Shown: one piece after another, positions 14,053-27,470 of the stretch | Numbering within the stretch: the first letter of the stretch is position 1 | Layout: each line of letters begins with the position of its first letter | From: Pipra filicauda | Taxonomy: Eukaryota > Chordata > Aves > Passeriformes > Pipridae | Reading direction: 5' to 3' | DNA length: 64,000 nucleotides | Assembly: GCF_003945595.2 (NCBI RefSeq) | Contig: NW_024104303.1 | Coordinates: 1,102,736 to 1,166,735, forward strand | Position numbers and translations under genes: made by a program | Notes under the pieces: model-generated | What the model was told of the DNA's origin: nothing | What the model saw: only the letters and a program-made list of their open reading frames with translations | Databases searched by the model: none

Positions 14053-17000
14053 TTCTTTTAGGATTTTTAATGGGAAAGGATATACGTTTGCTAAACTTCT
14101 TTCACAAAATATCTTGAAAAGGTCATACAAACTAGTGCCAAAACAAGTGCGAGCCTTGTGGTTCAGTGACAGCATAACACAAAACTCTCATAGATTGCGA
14201 AATACATTAAAGAAAAAAAAAGTTAACATGAACATAGGGAAAGTCAGCAAGAAAATTAAAAAGGTGGACAGGAATTTGTTTTCACCTGTCCACACATTAA
14301 ATTTCACTATGCACTTCCTGGTGACTTCTGTAGAGTCCAGCTTTTATCATAGTGAGAGAAAAGATTATCAAAAAATCAGAGTTGGAATGGCTGAGGCTTT
14401 GTTCCTGGTGTCTGATATATAGCTGAAAACAGGGATTATAGCTGTTTTGTGGAAGCTATTCACAGGAGGTGGTTTGAAACAACCCAGGGGAGTACATCAA
14501 ATGCTCCTTGTTTGCATTTTAGTCTCTGGGCTCCTAGCATGAAAGAAAGAGTGAAGACTACATGAAAAGAGATTGTTCATCACATTTCATCTATATGGCA
14601 AGTAGGAATGACAGAATTGAGACTCTGGAGAGCTAAGGCAAATTTCTAGACACAAAGTTCCAAGCTAAATTTAAGTACTTGATCTGCTCTGAAAAATACT
14701 AAAGCTTTCCAAAATGTTCCAGCTTTTATCCTAGATCAAGCACTTATAGTCTAGTCTTATTGACACTGTTGGCTGGTTTGTATTGATAATATTTCTTCCA
14801 CATATTTAAGATTCTCACTTTCTCACTTCTCAGACCTTTCTGTCACTTCTGTACATGCTTATAATTCTTTTGCTCCTTAGTGGCATTGGTAGCAATCTCA
14901 CAGCTTCTTCTACAGAAGGCGTCTTCCTGCACCGTACCCATACTGCTTCTGAACCTTTCAGACAACATCCCAGTGACTCATCTACTTCTTACTGGAGATC
15001 TTGCAAAATATTAGATTTTTTTCCCTCTTGTAATAATGGCCAACAGTTCATTTTTCAGAGCAGGTTTTTTCCCAAATTATCTAGACGATTGAAAAGATGA
15101 TTAGAAACTTAAGAAGATCACTAAAATAAGCAAGATGAAAATCTGGTGGAGTTTAAGCTAAAGCTTGGTACTTTTGTGAAATATATTAACTGATACAGAC
15201 TATTGTAATAGTTGGAAGTTGGACATATTGATACTGGATGTTCCTTATAGTGAGTCATATATCTCCCCAAAAGTCTCACCACAGAGGCAAAATCTTGTCC
15301 TATGCCTGAATTGACGTGAGAGTTTGATGTAACATTTTTAGAGTGTGTTAGTGTGCTGTCTTTTATCCAGAGATTGATTGCCTCCCTCTGCAAGTATTTA
15401 AAGTGCATTTTCCTCTTCTGTTCTGAGCATCCCAAGAGCAAGAAATTGCTGTGGCACACTTGATAAGACTGTATTCTGCCACCCTTTTCATTTTATAGTG
15501 CCCTTTATGCAACTCTGGTCACTTCAGTGACAAACTTGCCTCTTAAAATTTCAAACATGGTTTTCTATTTCCAACATAGTATTGTTTCTATTGTTTCTAT
15601 GTTTCTATTTCCTAGGTTATACGTGCTGATTTAAGTTTCCTGCTGTCTCTTTTCTGACGTCAACTGTGCTTAATCCTCTTTTTCTTCCCATGGTCTATAC
15701 ATAGCACTTGAAGGAAGTCTTTTGAGTGGGCTTAAATATTACTGTAAAGAGTTTCCTATATACAGTGAAATCCTTATCTCCTAGAACTTACATAGCTTAT
15801 TGTCTACTAGCAAGTTCACAGTTTATTTACCCCAGAAGATATTTTGCTGTCTTCTTCCAAAAGACCAAGCATTATGCAAAAATAAGAACCATGTTTCTTA
15901 GTAATAGCTAAATCCTAATAATTTCAATTTTTATCTTAGAGGGATTGTTTCTGGCAATCTTGGTGACAATCAGGTATTTACTCCTTTGAAAATTTAATAT
16001 TTGTTCATGCTTTTGCAAATTCCATGTAGGCAGAATTTTGTCTTTAGAGGAGATTGTTAACATAAATATTTAAAGTTAAGTAATATTCTTGGGATCTGGA
16101 CTTCAGAGAATGCATCGGAGACTCATTATCAGTCTTTTTATAAGTGTCATTGACATGAATCATAAGCACATCATTTACTAGTTGGTTCCATCCTGGTTAA
16201 TTGCACCAGTGAATGAGGTAGTATGAGTGTGTGTGGGGGGGAGATATTGGTCCCTATTCAGTAATAATGTTTACTCCCTTGTTTTTCTTTGTAAGCAATT
16301 GGCTTACATAAAAAATGTGGAAATTATAGTGTTTGTCTCTGGTAATTCAAAGATATTGCTGAAGACGTTTATATTGAATAGTTTTGGCGTGCAAGTGTCC
16401 ACAGAAAGTCCTACTAAATGTAAAAAGAAAAAAAGAATTATTTTTAACATCATTTTCGGCTATAAAAAAACATAGGAGATGAAAATTTTCATCAGTTGTA
16501 ATGTATGTGTAAGACTCAACAGTGTTTAACTCCTGAAACTGATAACTTGCCTACTAAATGATTTCAAGACCCAGAACAAATTCCATAAAACACGGTGTTA
16601 GTAGCTATTACCAACTATATGTTGTGTTTTGTAATTGTGTTTTAATGATGCTATTAATATTCACCAAGGTGAGTGACATGGAATGTGCTTGATGATATAT
16701 GTATTAGATACTACAATACCCAACATAAACAGACAAAAATAAGTAATTATTATAAAGCTTGCTAATTAACTCTCACTAAAGTCTTCATTTGCATTGTCTT
16801 TGAGTTATAACATTGAAAATAGACTTCTTATTACCAAATTTGAAGGGCTTTGATGCTATCTGAAGAAAGATCAATGAGAGAGTAAGAAGTGGGCAGGAAT
16901 TGATTCACAGGCTTCATAGCAGGTTCTGTATCTGCCCCTTTTAATGCATATGTGTACCTAAGGGAAATAACAGTATTTGTGTCCATTTCAGTACTTTAGT

Positions 17001-19443
17001 ACTAATTGTTTGGGGTATTTTTGCTTCCCCCTTGAAAGCCCATGCCAATATCAGCTTAAAAATTAGTCGTTTTCGTTGTATCTAGGATTTCCACCAGAGA
17101 CACAGATGGAGACACTGCTGCTGAGTCCTTGAAGCCATCAACTCTGGAAGGAGTAAAATCTCTGTGTCCTTGTACAGGTTAAGATCTATCTGGTGTCCAC
17201 ATCTTGACTTTACAATGGTGAAGGAAGACTTCTTCAGTTGTTGCAGTGACAGAAGCTGAATTGGGAAAAAAAACAGTAGAGAGACAGCAACATACAAGGC
17301 TACTGAAACCTGTAATGAGAAATTGAATTCCCTCCTCATCCCAAAATTAAATCAACCTAATTTTGTGTGGCTCGTTTTTTTAAATACCTGACAAGAGTCC
17401 TAAAATCTCATTTGCAGAAGTGCTGACTACTTGCAGTTAAAGCTACCTTTTAAGTATGTTGAGTGGTACATGCTATTGAATTATCTAGAAAACCCAAAGT
17501 TACAGATATTTTAACTTGGGAAATAATAGTTTATGAGTACCTTTGACTTTTCTTACTAGGCTTCATTCAGCACCAAATTTTAGAGATTCTTCTTCTTGTC
17601 TCACAGGAATGAAACATAAATTTGGGATGCTTACATAACGTAACAGAAATCTCATTATTTTATGTATACAGTATTAGGTGATAGGATAGGGTTTTAGTAC
17701 TGAACCCTAAGTAAAGCATGGACAAAACAACAAGGAGAAAATAAATACTGATCCAATATTTCTGTAAATGCACATCAACATGTCAATGAATTAAAAGGTT
17801 CATTGAAAAAGGAAAAAAAATTATGTAATCTTCAACATCAAAACTATGTTGAAACTGAAATGCGTATGTCCACTGGTGCGAATCAAGGTTACACAGTCAA
17901 TTTTAATCCTAGATTTTAGTATTCTGGGATGTTTGTCACTACAAACTTGTAATTATTCCATTGATGCTGAACATAGATTTTGCTGTCGGATGGTTGGGTT
18001 GTGAATAAAATATTTCTCTCTGCAAAGGTAATAAAGTATCCTGCTAAAGGGTTATCCATAACAATACTTGCTATTTGTTCACTGTTCTTACATTAAATAT
18101 CTTCATGGAAAGTAATGGAGACTTTCTTAAATATTGACAGTGCTGGTAATAAGAAGCTGGTTGACTCCAGCTGGCTAAATTAATCTCATATCAAAAGAGA
18201 TTTTACCCCACATAAATCAGAAAGTATTATGTTCACAGAAGTATTCAACCCTTGACTGAGAGAGGTTTTGTTTCTCTATGTCTTCTTTTCTCTCTTATGG
18301 ACCAGCAATTAATGTTTCCACTCAATTTTTATAGGATAGTCACGTAGTCTGCAGGAGAGTGTACTGGAACAGACCATGCCAAACAATAACTTTCTGTGCC
18401 AATAAAGGAACAAGAAGACACTGTAAGGTTTAACCCAAGGCTGATAAGACATACATTGTTTCCTAAGGTTTTTAAGTTTCAAATAGTGATTAAAGTATGT
18501 GAATTCCACATTCATTTTGATATTGTTAATGTCTATCTTAGTGCTTAGCATAATTTGATATACTTCAGTAATAATAAAACTATACTTGCTGCAACCTTAA
18601 TTCTGGCTCTGTGTGTTTTTCTTGTGTGTGTGGTAGAATGGTGACTGCATAGCTGCATGAATTACATAAGATACTGTTGAGGAATATTGCCTGTATTTTT
18701 TACTTCTAACTCTTTTTTTAACCACAATACAAATACAGAAAAAAAAAAAAGAAAACCCAAAACACCTTGCTGTAAAAATTGTAAAATAGAAAGGAAGATT
18801 ATGTTTAACTTTTCTTGCTAGAGCCTTCAGAGGAGATGCTCTTTAATTTAGACCTTAACTCACCCAGTTGTGCATGAATATTCTAAGACTTTATACATTA
18901 GTAATATGTAAGATAACACTGCCATCTAAAAGCTTTGCAGTACCATGGGCATAGCAGCATGAGATGAGCTATTCTTATCCTTACCTTTGTCTTTCAGGTA
19001 GGCAGCTGAACAGTTCAACAAAGATTTTCTTTCCTTCTGTTGTTGAAAAATAGTTGGCAATAGAACCACATGTTCAACACACCAACTTATTTTCAGTGCT
19101 TTCACATCCATGGATCTGCATGAAACATGATCTTTTGCCCACTGTACTCAAGGACATCATGTTGTGTTATGTACAGAAAAACAAACACAAATACATATAA
19201 CATTTTTTGCAAAATAGGTAGTGTATCAGAGGAATAGTTTGCTTTTGACACACATATATGTCATAAAATATTAAAAGAAATCCTGCTGAATGGTGTTACC
19301 ACACATGCATTTAGTGGTGTAGGAAAGTTGGTTACAGTACATAATTTTCAAATCAAAGGCTAATAGAGTAATTTTGAAAACAACTCTTAGCAGTTGCAAT
19401 TGGAGACTCTGAACTTATTACTCTAATTACTGTACTTTTCTAT
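14053..19443. other. AT-rich region without recognisable genes
   Basis: About 5.4 kb, with short AT-driven frames only and no clear repeat. A good-looking splice acceptor precedes 14880, but I could not find a convincing matching donor, so no exon is called. Confidence 0.5.
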
Positions 19444-19572
19444 TCACAGAATCACAGGATATTCTGAGTTGGAAGGGACCTACAAGGACCTTCAAGTCCA
19501 GCTCTTCATTAAATGGTTCCTCCAGGTGTTGAACTCACAGCCTTGGCATTGTTTGCACTAGGCACTAACCAA
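19444..19572 (-). mobile_element. CR1 LINE 3' tail fragment
   Basis: The plus strand reads CACAGAATCACAGGATATTC followed by GAGTTGGAAGGGACCTACAA, which is the reverse complement of the common CR1-type 3' end. It runs on to a GAACTCACAGCCTTGGCATT block and then fades. Only about 130 bp survive, so it is a strongly 5'-truncated minus-strand copy. The far boundary is approximate. Confidence 0.7.
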
Positions 19573-20261
19573 CCACGATAGTTCCAAGGGAAGATGTTCA
19601 TGCTTCCTCTTGTTCTTGATACAGGCACATCAGAAGTATAGTTATTGCCTTCCCCAGCAAGCAGCAGAAAAAAGAGTCAAGAAATGGACAGGTTGGAAAC
19701 TTGCTGTATTAACAAATCTACTATGAGTAGGGTAATAAGTAGCTACAACTGCACAAGGGATCTAATACCTTTCTTTCAAAGCCCTTTACTGTGTAGATGG
19801 ATGTATTTTTAATGATAATAGTATTTTTATGCAATTATGAACTAAAAGAATAAGCTCCAGAGGGTCTGAAAATATGCTGGCATGCTGTAAGGGTAGCAAG
19901 GGGAAGGAAGGCAAGAAAAAAGTTTGCACTGTGAAAAGATTTTTGTTCACATCCCTCATTAAGAACAAATCTTAAATGACTGGTTGTGCTGGTTTTGAGT
20001 AAGGTATTTAATTTTCTGCATGGTATCTGGTATGTAGCTATGTTTTGGATTTGTGCTGGAAACAGAGTTGACAGCACAGTAATGTTTTTGTTAGTGCTGA
20101 GCAGCGTTCACACAGAGTTCACACAGTGTTTGCTGTTCCTCACACCGTCCCACCAGCAAGAAGGCTGGGGGTGCACAAGGAATTGGGAGGGAACACAACC
20201 AGGACAGCTGACTCCAACTGACCTAAGGAGTATCCCATACCATATGGTATTATGTTCAGCA

Positions 20262-20267
20262 TATAAA
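20262..20267 (+). promoter_or_regulatory. TATA box of the LTR
   Basis: TATAAA lies within the string CAGCATATAAACC, the usual promoter position of this LTR family. Confidence 0.65.
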
Positions 20268-20456
20268 CCAGGGGAAAATCTGACCTTGAGCTGCTGCTCA
20301 GGAACTTATGGGGCATCGGTTGTTTGGTCATGAAAAATTGTTTTTCATTTGCATGACTTTTCTTTCTTGGATTTTATTTCCCTCTCTCTCTCTTTTCATT
20401 TTTCCCCCCCTCATTTTCATTACAATTTTATTATTATTTTATTTTTTTTTTATTTT

Positions 20457-20462
20457 ATTAAA
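20457..20462 (+). terminator. ATTAAA polyadenylation signal of the LTR
   Basis: ATTAAA is followed by CTGTTCTTATTTCAACC, the normal R/U5 context in this LTR family. Confidence 0.6.
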
Positions 20463-20630
20463 CTGTTCTTATTTCAACCTACAAGTTTTCCCACTTTCAC
20501 CCTTCCAATTCTCTTATCCCTATGCTGATAGGTTAGGAGTAAGTAAGCATCTGGGACTCTTAGTTATCAATGGCAATCATTTAGCATTCAGGTAGTGTTC
20601 CTGGTTGTTTTTTTTTCATTCTCAGGAAAA

Positions 20631-20680
20631 GTCAGAATAATAACTCATTAATAAGTCAGAATGTAATAACTCATTATTCA
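20631..20680. repeat. Imperfect 24-bp tandem duplication
   Basis: Two adjacent copies begin GTCAGAAT and share TAATAACTCATTA (first at 20631, second at 20655). It is a small local duplication just beyond the LTR. Confidence 0.6.
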
Positions 20681-23600
20681 TTAGTCTTATGGAAGTTTGA
20701 AAGCATTGTATCCCAAAAGTATCCCCAAGGTGAAGGAATGTAAAAGGATGGTGTGTATGGAGAAAGTTGAAATCACAATTTGGTTTTTATAAATGATACT
20801 TCAATCAGATTAGCAGAATGACTGGATTTTTGAGACTGATTTTTTTTATAAAGGGCAGGAGTAGTAATGAAGAAAGAAGTTTCAAAAAGTTACATGGCTC
20901 AACCTAAATATATGTGTTTGAGTTCAATGAAGCCACGTACCCAGCTTTTTAAGTAATTATTTGTTCTACATTATTCTCACTTTGCCACAGCCTCCTTTTC
21001 CGTCCCAGTCCAGATACTCCCCCAGAGTACAAAGCCATAATGGATTTCTATATCATACAGAGTTTGGAGGACTTACTCATTTTTCCTGCAAAAGTTAAAT
21101 AAAGTACAAAACTTTCATCCCATCAATCCTTTAGCAAACTGTCCAAGGTGACGTTTCATTAGCTCATTTTGTCAGTGGATAAATTGTACAGCATGCTCTG
21201 AAGAGATGCAGAAAACATCCAGTCTTTTTTCATTAGATCCATCCAAAGCTGAAGCACTGAAGATTACATACAAAAAGCACATGAGACAGAAAAAGCGCTG
21301 TTCTGTCTATAAATTGCATTAATCATTCATTCCCTTCTGAGTGCTTTGAGTCACTGCCCTTTCTCTGGTTAGGCCCAAAACTGGCAATTTAATTTTGAGC
21401 TGCATGACAGATACATTTCAAGGAAAATCACAGACATAATGACTCCTGCCAAGCTTAATAAAGTCCTCATTCATCAATTAAGGAGCTTCCAATAAGGCAA
21501 GATGGATAGAGCAAAATGGGACCAATCAAATGATCACACAAACAGGGTTAGGGTTGCCAGGATTTTTCCCCTCTCTCTCTCATGCATGCCCTAGCACATA
21601 TTCCCCAAAAGGAACACACATACACATGCACACCCCCTCACACATGTTCCTCTTGTTGATTCTGGGAATAAAAATAATTAGGGGGCTTTGATTCACTAGT
21701 ATGAACTAATTACCTAAGGGACTGGGACTGCTTTGCTGCTCCACTGATGGCAAGTGTCAAAGGGCTGACCAAAGATAATAAATAACTGCAGTGTCAAAAT
21801 GATTTTTTCTTTGTGAAATTTTCCCAGTCTGTGCTGAAAATGAGTGTTGAAATAAAAATGATTTATGTAAAGAAATAGCAGTGCAGCAAAATCAAATGAA
21901 TTGCTGGGAAATGTTATACATAAACAAGCTCTGACAACCCAAAGGAGACACAATGTGATAAGTTAAGGACCAATTTAAATTAGTGATAAGCCAATTAAAG
22001 TGGCACTATCAGGTTAAAATCGTGGGTCTGATATAGGGTTAAGTCAGTGAATGTTTTTAGATATTGAAGAGTCATTTTACAGTTCAAGGCTTGGCTAGAT
22101 ACAAAGGCATCACTGCTGAGTGGTTCCTAATCGGATATCACTGATAAACTTTATTTTCAGATGTAGCCTAAGATAAGAAAGCCTAGGATATCATAGGATA
22201 AGAAATCCATACCCTAGAATAACCCATATTCTAGCCATACCCCTGTGAACCTTTATGCATAAATGAGTCAGTAAAGATATTTTTGGAAAAGATTTCACCC
22301 CAACTTCTTCTATTGGATGGTGAGAGTTCAAATATTTCTGGAAGCTGTACAATATTTAAAGTGACAAAGAATTATTGATTTGACTTGACACTTTTGATGA
22401 TATCAGTAAGAAATTATTCATAAGCTTTATTTCACTGGTTCCTTCCCCTCTTTTGACTTTGCTTCCTTTCTGCCTTTCCAGCATTATAACCTGTCCACCA
22501 CTAAGAATATTGTTTCTTTTATTCTCTAAAAGGAAGGAGAGATTATTCACAAGTTTGACGTATTTTTCTTTCCAGTGGCTCATTTCTGGCAAAACATTCT
22601 TGTTTAGGCTGTTTAAAAAAGAAATGGTTAGATCCTACTGGCCTTCAATGAAAAATCATGAAGTACTGCAGCCCATGTTAGATTCAGAACAAATTTCTTC
22701 TTGGACACTTGATGTCCTGACTTTTTGGTGTACTTGATTACCCCACCAATGAAGGCTTTTTCTGACATTTGGAGTAAACAAAGCCATAACTCTTCGTATT
22801 CTCATCTTCTGTCTGTAATTAGAGTGCCACTGGAGGAACAACAGATCATAAAGATCACAAACTGGAATAGTCTTATAACTTGAAGCTTCAAATGAAGAGT
22901 GAGGGAAGAGTTTAAGAAACACAGTAATAGATGATTTCCTTGTATCCTAAATATGTGCTAACATCCTCCTCATTAAATTTTTGTATTTGAAAGTACTGAA
23001 GTCTTTCTTTGCAGAGAAATTTTCACTTTGATGCAAACTTGATCTTTATTTTATGTACTATTTTACATGAGATCTGAAATACCCAGTACTAACAAGTGTT
23101 TTCCACTAGCCCGACATTACTCTCTCAGTCTCATTTGATGATGACACACACACACTTTTTTGACATCACAGTCTGCTGGTTTTTAACTCATGCCTTCATA
23201 AATATGCATGAAAACTAATTTCAAAAAATTATTTGTGAAGGCGTGAATGTATTTTCTATATACTCATCAATTAGCCAACTTGTTCTCAAAGTTCCACTTG
23301 AAAGTGAAAATATTGATTGCGCTGCAAAGGTCTTCCACTGACAGAACCTTTTGCAAGTGAAGGCAGTTGGCAGTTGCCAGAAGAGTTAAATGGATTTTTA
23401 GATTGAAAGATTTCATCTTTTCTCAGAATTTTAACCCTTTTTATAGTTATGCATGTGCTGAATTTTTACTGAAAAATGGCAGATTTTTTCATTTATCCGT
23501 TATCGATGATATCTAAAGACTCTTGTTGAAACACTAAGAATACCTTGGCTTTCATGCTGCAGTCGGCGGGAAGCCTTCTGCCTTCCTCGTTTTTTTATAA

Positions 23601-26269
23601 ATGTCCAGCTGTGTTGTTGTGAAACGTGGAGTGGCAATGTCGAGGTTGGGCTGGGCCAGCACGGTGCTGGGTCTGGAGGGCTCGGGCCGTGCAGGGGCAG
23701 CACTTTGTGCAGGTCCCAAGCAGGGAATGCCTGAGCTGTCAGAGGTGGATGGTCATGCCAGGATGGCCCGGATGGGGCCGGGGCGACCTTGGTCTGCTGT
23801 GAAAGGTGACTGTGACTGAGGTGAAAAACGGCCGCTGCTGAGGCGAGGTGTTCCCCTGGAAGAGGTTCCAAGAGTTCATGGTGCTCCAGCGAGCAAAAAC
23901 CAGGTACTGAAAGAGAGTTGTGGTGTGCACCTACCCTTATCTCCTGTCTTCTGGTTCCTAGGGTGCTTCGCTTCAGGGACCCACCTTTCCGGCAGGTCTT
24001 CCCTGGTCCAGCTCACATGGGGGCCAGTCCCTCACACTCTGAATTACATGGTGGTATGAAAAAATTCACTACAAATCCTTTGCTTTTAACTAAAGCTACA
24101 ACACATTCATATCTGTTTTCCAAGTTCTCCTTTATTTCTGCTTTTAGAGACGACTAAGTTTAGGACATCTAAGCCAGTGGTCTTGACTGATAATTTGTCG
24201 ACTAACACTGGTGCCTTAAGACATAAGACGAAACTCAAAAAACACAGAGTAACTGAGAAAATATGTCCTACATGAAAAAAATGACAGTTTTTTTTTCTTC
24301 TATAGGAAAGTCAGATTTGACATTTGCAACAATGCATGAGTTGCAAACAGATATTATTAAAAATTAATCTCTCTATTAAAATACCTTTGTGACTAATAGA
24401 AAGAAACCCTTGCATATAGTGCTATAAATCTTACTGCTAGCACTAAACCCTTCTAATGATGGGTTAGACTAAAAAAACATGCCAAAATTTATGTGCAAAA
24501 AGACTAATGTGATTTTTTAAAAGAAATCCATATTTGTCATTAAACTAAATAAGAAATCTCTAAGGGATTACAAATGAACAAGTAGGCGAAAGTAATCTAC
24601 TAGTCTTCTAAGTATCCTGATATTAGGTAGTTACAGGTGGTCAGCTTCTGCTGATTCAGAAAACAAAGAAATTAAAACAAAATTTATCTGTCTGCAGCTC
24701 CTTACTATCAAGATACTTAACAGTGAAGTAGTTCATTTGCATCTTCATTTAAATTTCTAAGGGGATTCCTTTTTATTTTTAATTTCCCCCCTCCTTTTCT
24801 GTTATTACAGCAGGAGCTGACTTGGTCCTGTTGCTTTAAATAAACAAGTATATGCCTATAATAAGTCTTTACTTCGATCTCGTCCATGATGACTACAAGC
24901 AGAAATGTTTCTGATGGTATTCAGCTACTAAAATGTTTAAGTTTTAAAGGAAATGAGAATTTAGAAGATGACAGCTTTTTTTTTCAGATTTCAGTGAGAC
25001 AGATGTCTACACACCTCATTACAATGGGGTTCTGTGAGGCGAAGTCTGTTTCTGAAATTCATGAAACAAATTATTAATGATTTCAATTTTCAGTTTTCAA
25101 TTGTCCTTCCACTTGAAATTCTGTTGTTTAGCATTCTGTTTTTATTAGCAGTAGGTAATGAAGCTTAGGTAGATCACTGCTTTGTACAATCCTTGAAAAC
25201 CTTTATATCAACCATTTTCTCTGGTCTAAGAATGTTATTTGTTAGGAGTGATCCCTAACTCACAGGCTCTGGGGAGTACATTTAAATATTTAGCTCAAAG
25301 TTTGGTCGTGTTTTTTTCTGGTGAAAAAGGTTTCTTTGTTAACTCTGCTTTTGAAACAAGTTTTTGATCCATTACAATCTCAAAGAACAAGAACATATTT
25401 CTGTATAAAACCACAATCCTTAAGGAAGTTTTTCATGTTTGAAGGACAGTTCAGAAAGAAATAACTTCATTGCTAGCACTGTGTGAAAAGTAACCAGATG
25501 GTAAAACAAAATACATATGCCTAAAGAAGTGTATGGGAATTAAGAGGTCTGTCCCCCTGAAAATCAGTGAAATGAGTTGCTAACTATACTAACACTTCAA
25601 AATGGCTAGTATTGCATGCAGAATGCTAAAACTCTGTGGTTATCTCTCTACGTTTTTAAATAGCAATTTTTAATTTTTTTTTTTTTTCAAGAGACAGTTT
25701 GTGAAATGCTGGAGTAATAAATTACTCGTTAGGACTTTATCTATCTCAAAAAGAAAACAACAACCCATTAAATGGTTGGAATATTAGTAATGAGGAGATT
25801 ATTGAAAGACATGCCTTGGAGAAAGAAGAGTTTGTATAAAAAGTCAGTGTGATACACTGAAATATTATGCGGAAAAGGTGTAATGTAATTGGGACCTAAA
25901 TGAGAAGCTAAGCATCACTGAATCCATCAATGACAGGGCTAGGGTCAATTCACCCAAAACCCTAAAGTAATTGGAAATTCACTCTAAAGTAATTGGTTAC
26001 TGATATGTCTGGATTCAATCAAAAGTCAGTAATGACCCAGAAATACTAGTGCCTCTTACCTATTTTTGTAAAATAGTGTCATCAGCTTTAAAGTACATAT
26101 GAAACACAAGTTTTAATATGTGAAGGGACTCCTAAAGAAGATGAATGTTCTTTTGTCAAATGACAATGAACCTTCTGCTTCCTTCTGGATCACTGCTTCA
26201 GGCAGTAGACATGGCTGACCTTGAACTTAGAGCAGCCACTGAATCATGTCCATCTAAGGTTTTAGCTAC
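20681..26269. other. AT-rich region without recognisable genes; includes a GC-rich island
   Basis: Mostly AT-rich unique sequence. The stretch from about 21340 to 22060 has the texture of conserved non-coding DNA (TAATTA-like and GATTTA-like words, few stops for simple repeats), but this cannot be shown from one sequence. The GC-rich segment 23595-24010 is listed separately. Confidence 0.45.
23595..24010. other. GC-rich island of unknown origin
   Basis: About 400 bp of clearly higher GC and CpG content (for example CCCGGATGGGGCCGGGGCGA) with sharp edges against AT-rich flanks. A 123-codon open frame on the minus strand (23500-23871) and a 72-codon frame on the plus strand (23601-23819) come from the composition and show no motif I recognise. 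It might be an old LTR, a processed insertion, or a small CpG-containing regulatory element. I cannot choose between these. Confidence 0.4.
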
Positions 26270-27470
26270 ATAACCTGATCTTCTGCAACAAGGTGACCTG
26301 CTTAGGGGATGAGAGGAAGGCTGTAGATATTCTTTACCTAGATTTTAATAAAGTCTTTGGTGCTGTTGCCCACAACATTCTCCTGGAGAAACTGGTAGTT
26401 CGTGGCTTGGAAAGATGCACTTTTCACTGGGTAAAAAACTGGCTGAATGGCTGGGCTCAGAAAGTAGTGGAGACTTGTGCTGCATCCAGCTGGTGGCCAG
26501 ACACCAGTGGGGTTCCCCGTGGCTCAGTACTGGGGCCAGTCCTGTTTGATATCTGTATCAATGACCTGGATGAAGGGATTGGATGTACCTGCAGTCAGTT
26601 TGCAGATGACACCAAGCTGGGTGGGAGTGTGGATCTGCTGGAGGGTAGGAAAAATCTACAGAGGGACCTGTACAGGCTGGATCAATGGGCCAAGGCCAAT
26701 AGTATGAGATAAAACAAGGTCAAATGCCAGGTTCTAGCCTTGTGCCACAACAACCCCAAGCAGCACTTCAGGCTGGGGGAAGAGTGCCTGGAAAGATGCC
26801 TGGTGGTGCTGGTCAACAGCAGCTGAACATGAGCCAAAAGTGTGCCCAGGTGGCCAAGGAGGCCAACGGCATCTTGGCTTTATCAAGAATAGTGTGGCCA
26901 GTGGGACCAGGGCAGTGATTGTCCCCCTGTACTCAGCACTGGTGGGGTGTACCTTGAGTTCTGTGTCCAGTTCTAGGCCCCTCAATTCAGGAAGGACGTT
27001 GAGGTGTTGGAGCATCTCCAGAGAAGGGCAGCAAAGCTGGGCAAGGTTTTGGAGCACAAATCTCATGAGGAGCAGCCAGAGGAGCTGGGGTTGTTTAATC
27101 TGGAGAAAAGAAGGCTCAGGGAAGACCTTGTTGCTTGCTAGAACTATCTAAAAGGAGGCTGTATCTAGGTGGGAGTTGATTTCTTCATGCAGGCAACTGC
27201 TGGCAGAAGGAAAGGACATAACCTCAATCTCTACCAAGGGAGGTTAAAGTTGGACATCAGGAAGAATTTCTTCGTGGAAAGGGTTGTCAAGCATTGGAAT
27301 GGGCTACCCACGGGGGTGGTGGAGTCACCATCCCTGGAGGTGGTCAGGAAATGACAGGACATTGCAATGAATGCTATGATCTAGTTGGCAGGGTGGTCAA
27401 ATACTGGACTTGATAATCTCAGAGGTCTTTTCCAGCCTAAATGACTATGTGATTTTCTGATTCTGTGACT
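26270..27470 (+). mobile_element. CR1 LINE, 5'-truncated, with partial reverse transcriptase and 3' UTR
   Basis: This plus-strand CR1 copy starts abruptly at CTTCTGCAACAAGGTGACC, inside the reverse-transcriptase domain. It runs through the rest of ORF2 and the 3' UTR to a terminus with traces of the octamer tail (GATTTTCTGATTCTGTGAC). Landmarks in the 3' part are CAGGAAGAATTTCTTCGTGG and GAATGGGCTACCCACGGGGG. At about 1.2 kb it keeps roughly a quarter of a full CR1 and no promoter. It is a dead copy with no host role. Confidence 0.92.
26293..26712 (+). pseudogene. CR1 ORF2 reverse-transcriptase fragment
   Basis: An open frame of 139 codons inside the CR1 at 26270-27470. It holds the catalytic core of a non-LTR reverse transcriptase: motif A as [12 protein letters not shown], motif B as [20 protein letters not shown] and motif C as [10 protein letters not shown], followed by WAKANSM. 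The aspartates of motif C are intact; motif A keeps its first aspartate but has FGAV where CR1 copies usually have FDTV. The endonuclease and the start of the reverse transcriptase are missing, and the frame stops early at TGAGATAA. Downstream ORF2 sequence continues in shifted frames. It is a relic, not a functional enzyme. Confidence 0.9.

Larger units (their letters stand above)
19985..20600 (+). mobile_element. Solo LTR of an avian endogenous retrovirus (TGTGCTGGTTTT type)
   Basis: It starts TGTGCTGGTTTTGAG and contains blocks I associate with a very common bird LTR: TGTTTTGGATTTGTGCTGGA, CAGGACAGCTGACTCCAACT, CAGCATATAAACCAGGGG (TATA region) and TTTTATTAAACTG followed by TTTCAACCTACAAGTTTTCC (polyadenylation and U5). 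The middle has been replaced by or expanded into a pyrimidine- and T-rich stretch (about 20360-20460). The 3' terminus is eroded. CTGGT at 19980-19984 and again at 20601-20605 may be the 5-bp target duplication and sets the end used here, but the final bases no longer read CA, so that end is tentative. No internal proviral genes adjoin it. Confidence 0.8.

Noticed and set aside
13916..14422. 168-codon open frame on the plus strand
   Set aside because: It begins in the CR1 3' UTR and runs on into AT-rich flank with poly-lysine, which is a chance fusion.
21546..21555. Telomere-like GGGTTAGGG
   Set aside because: Only about one and a half repeat units, far too short for an interstitial telomeric site.
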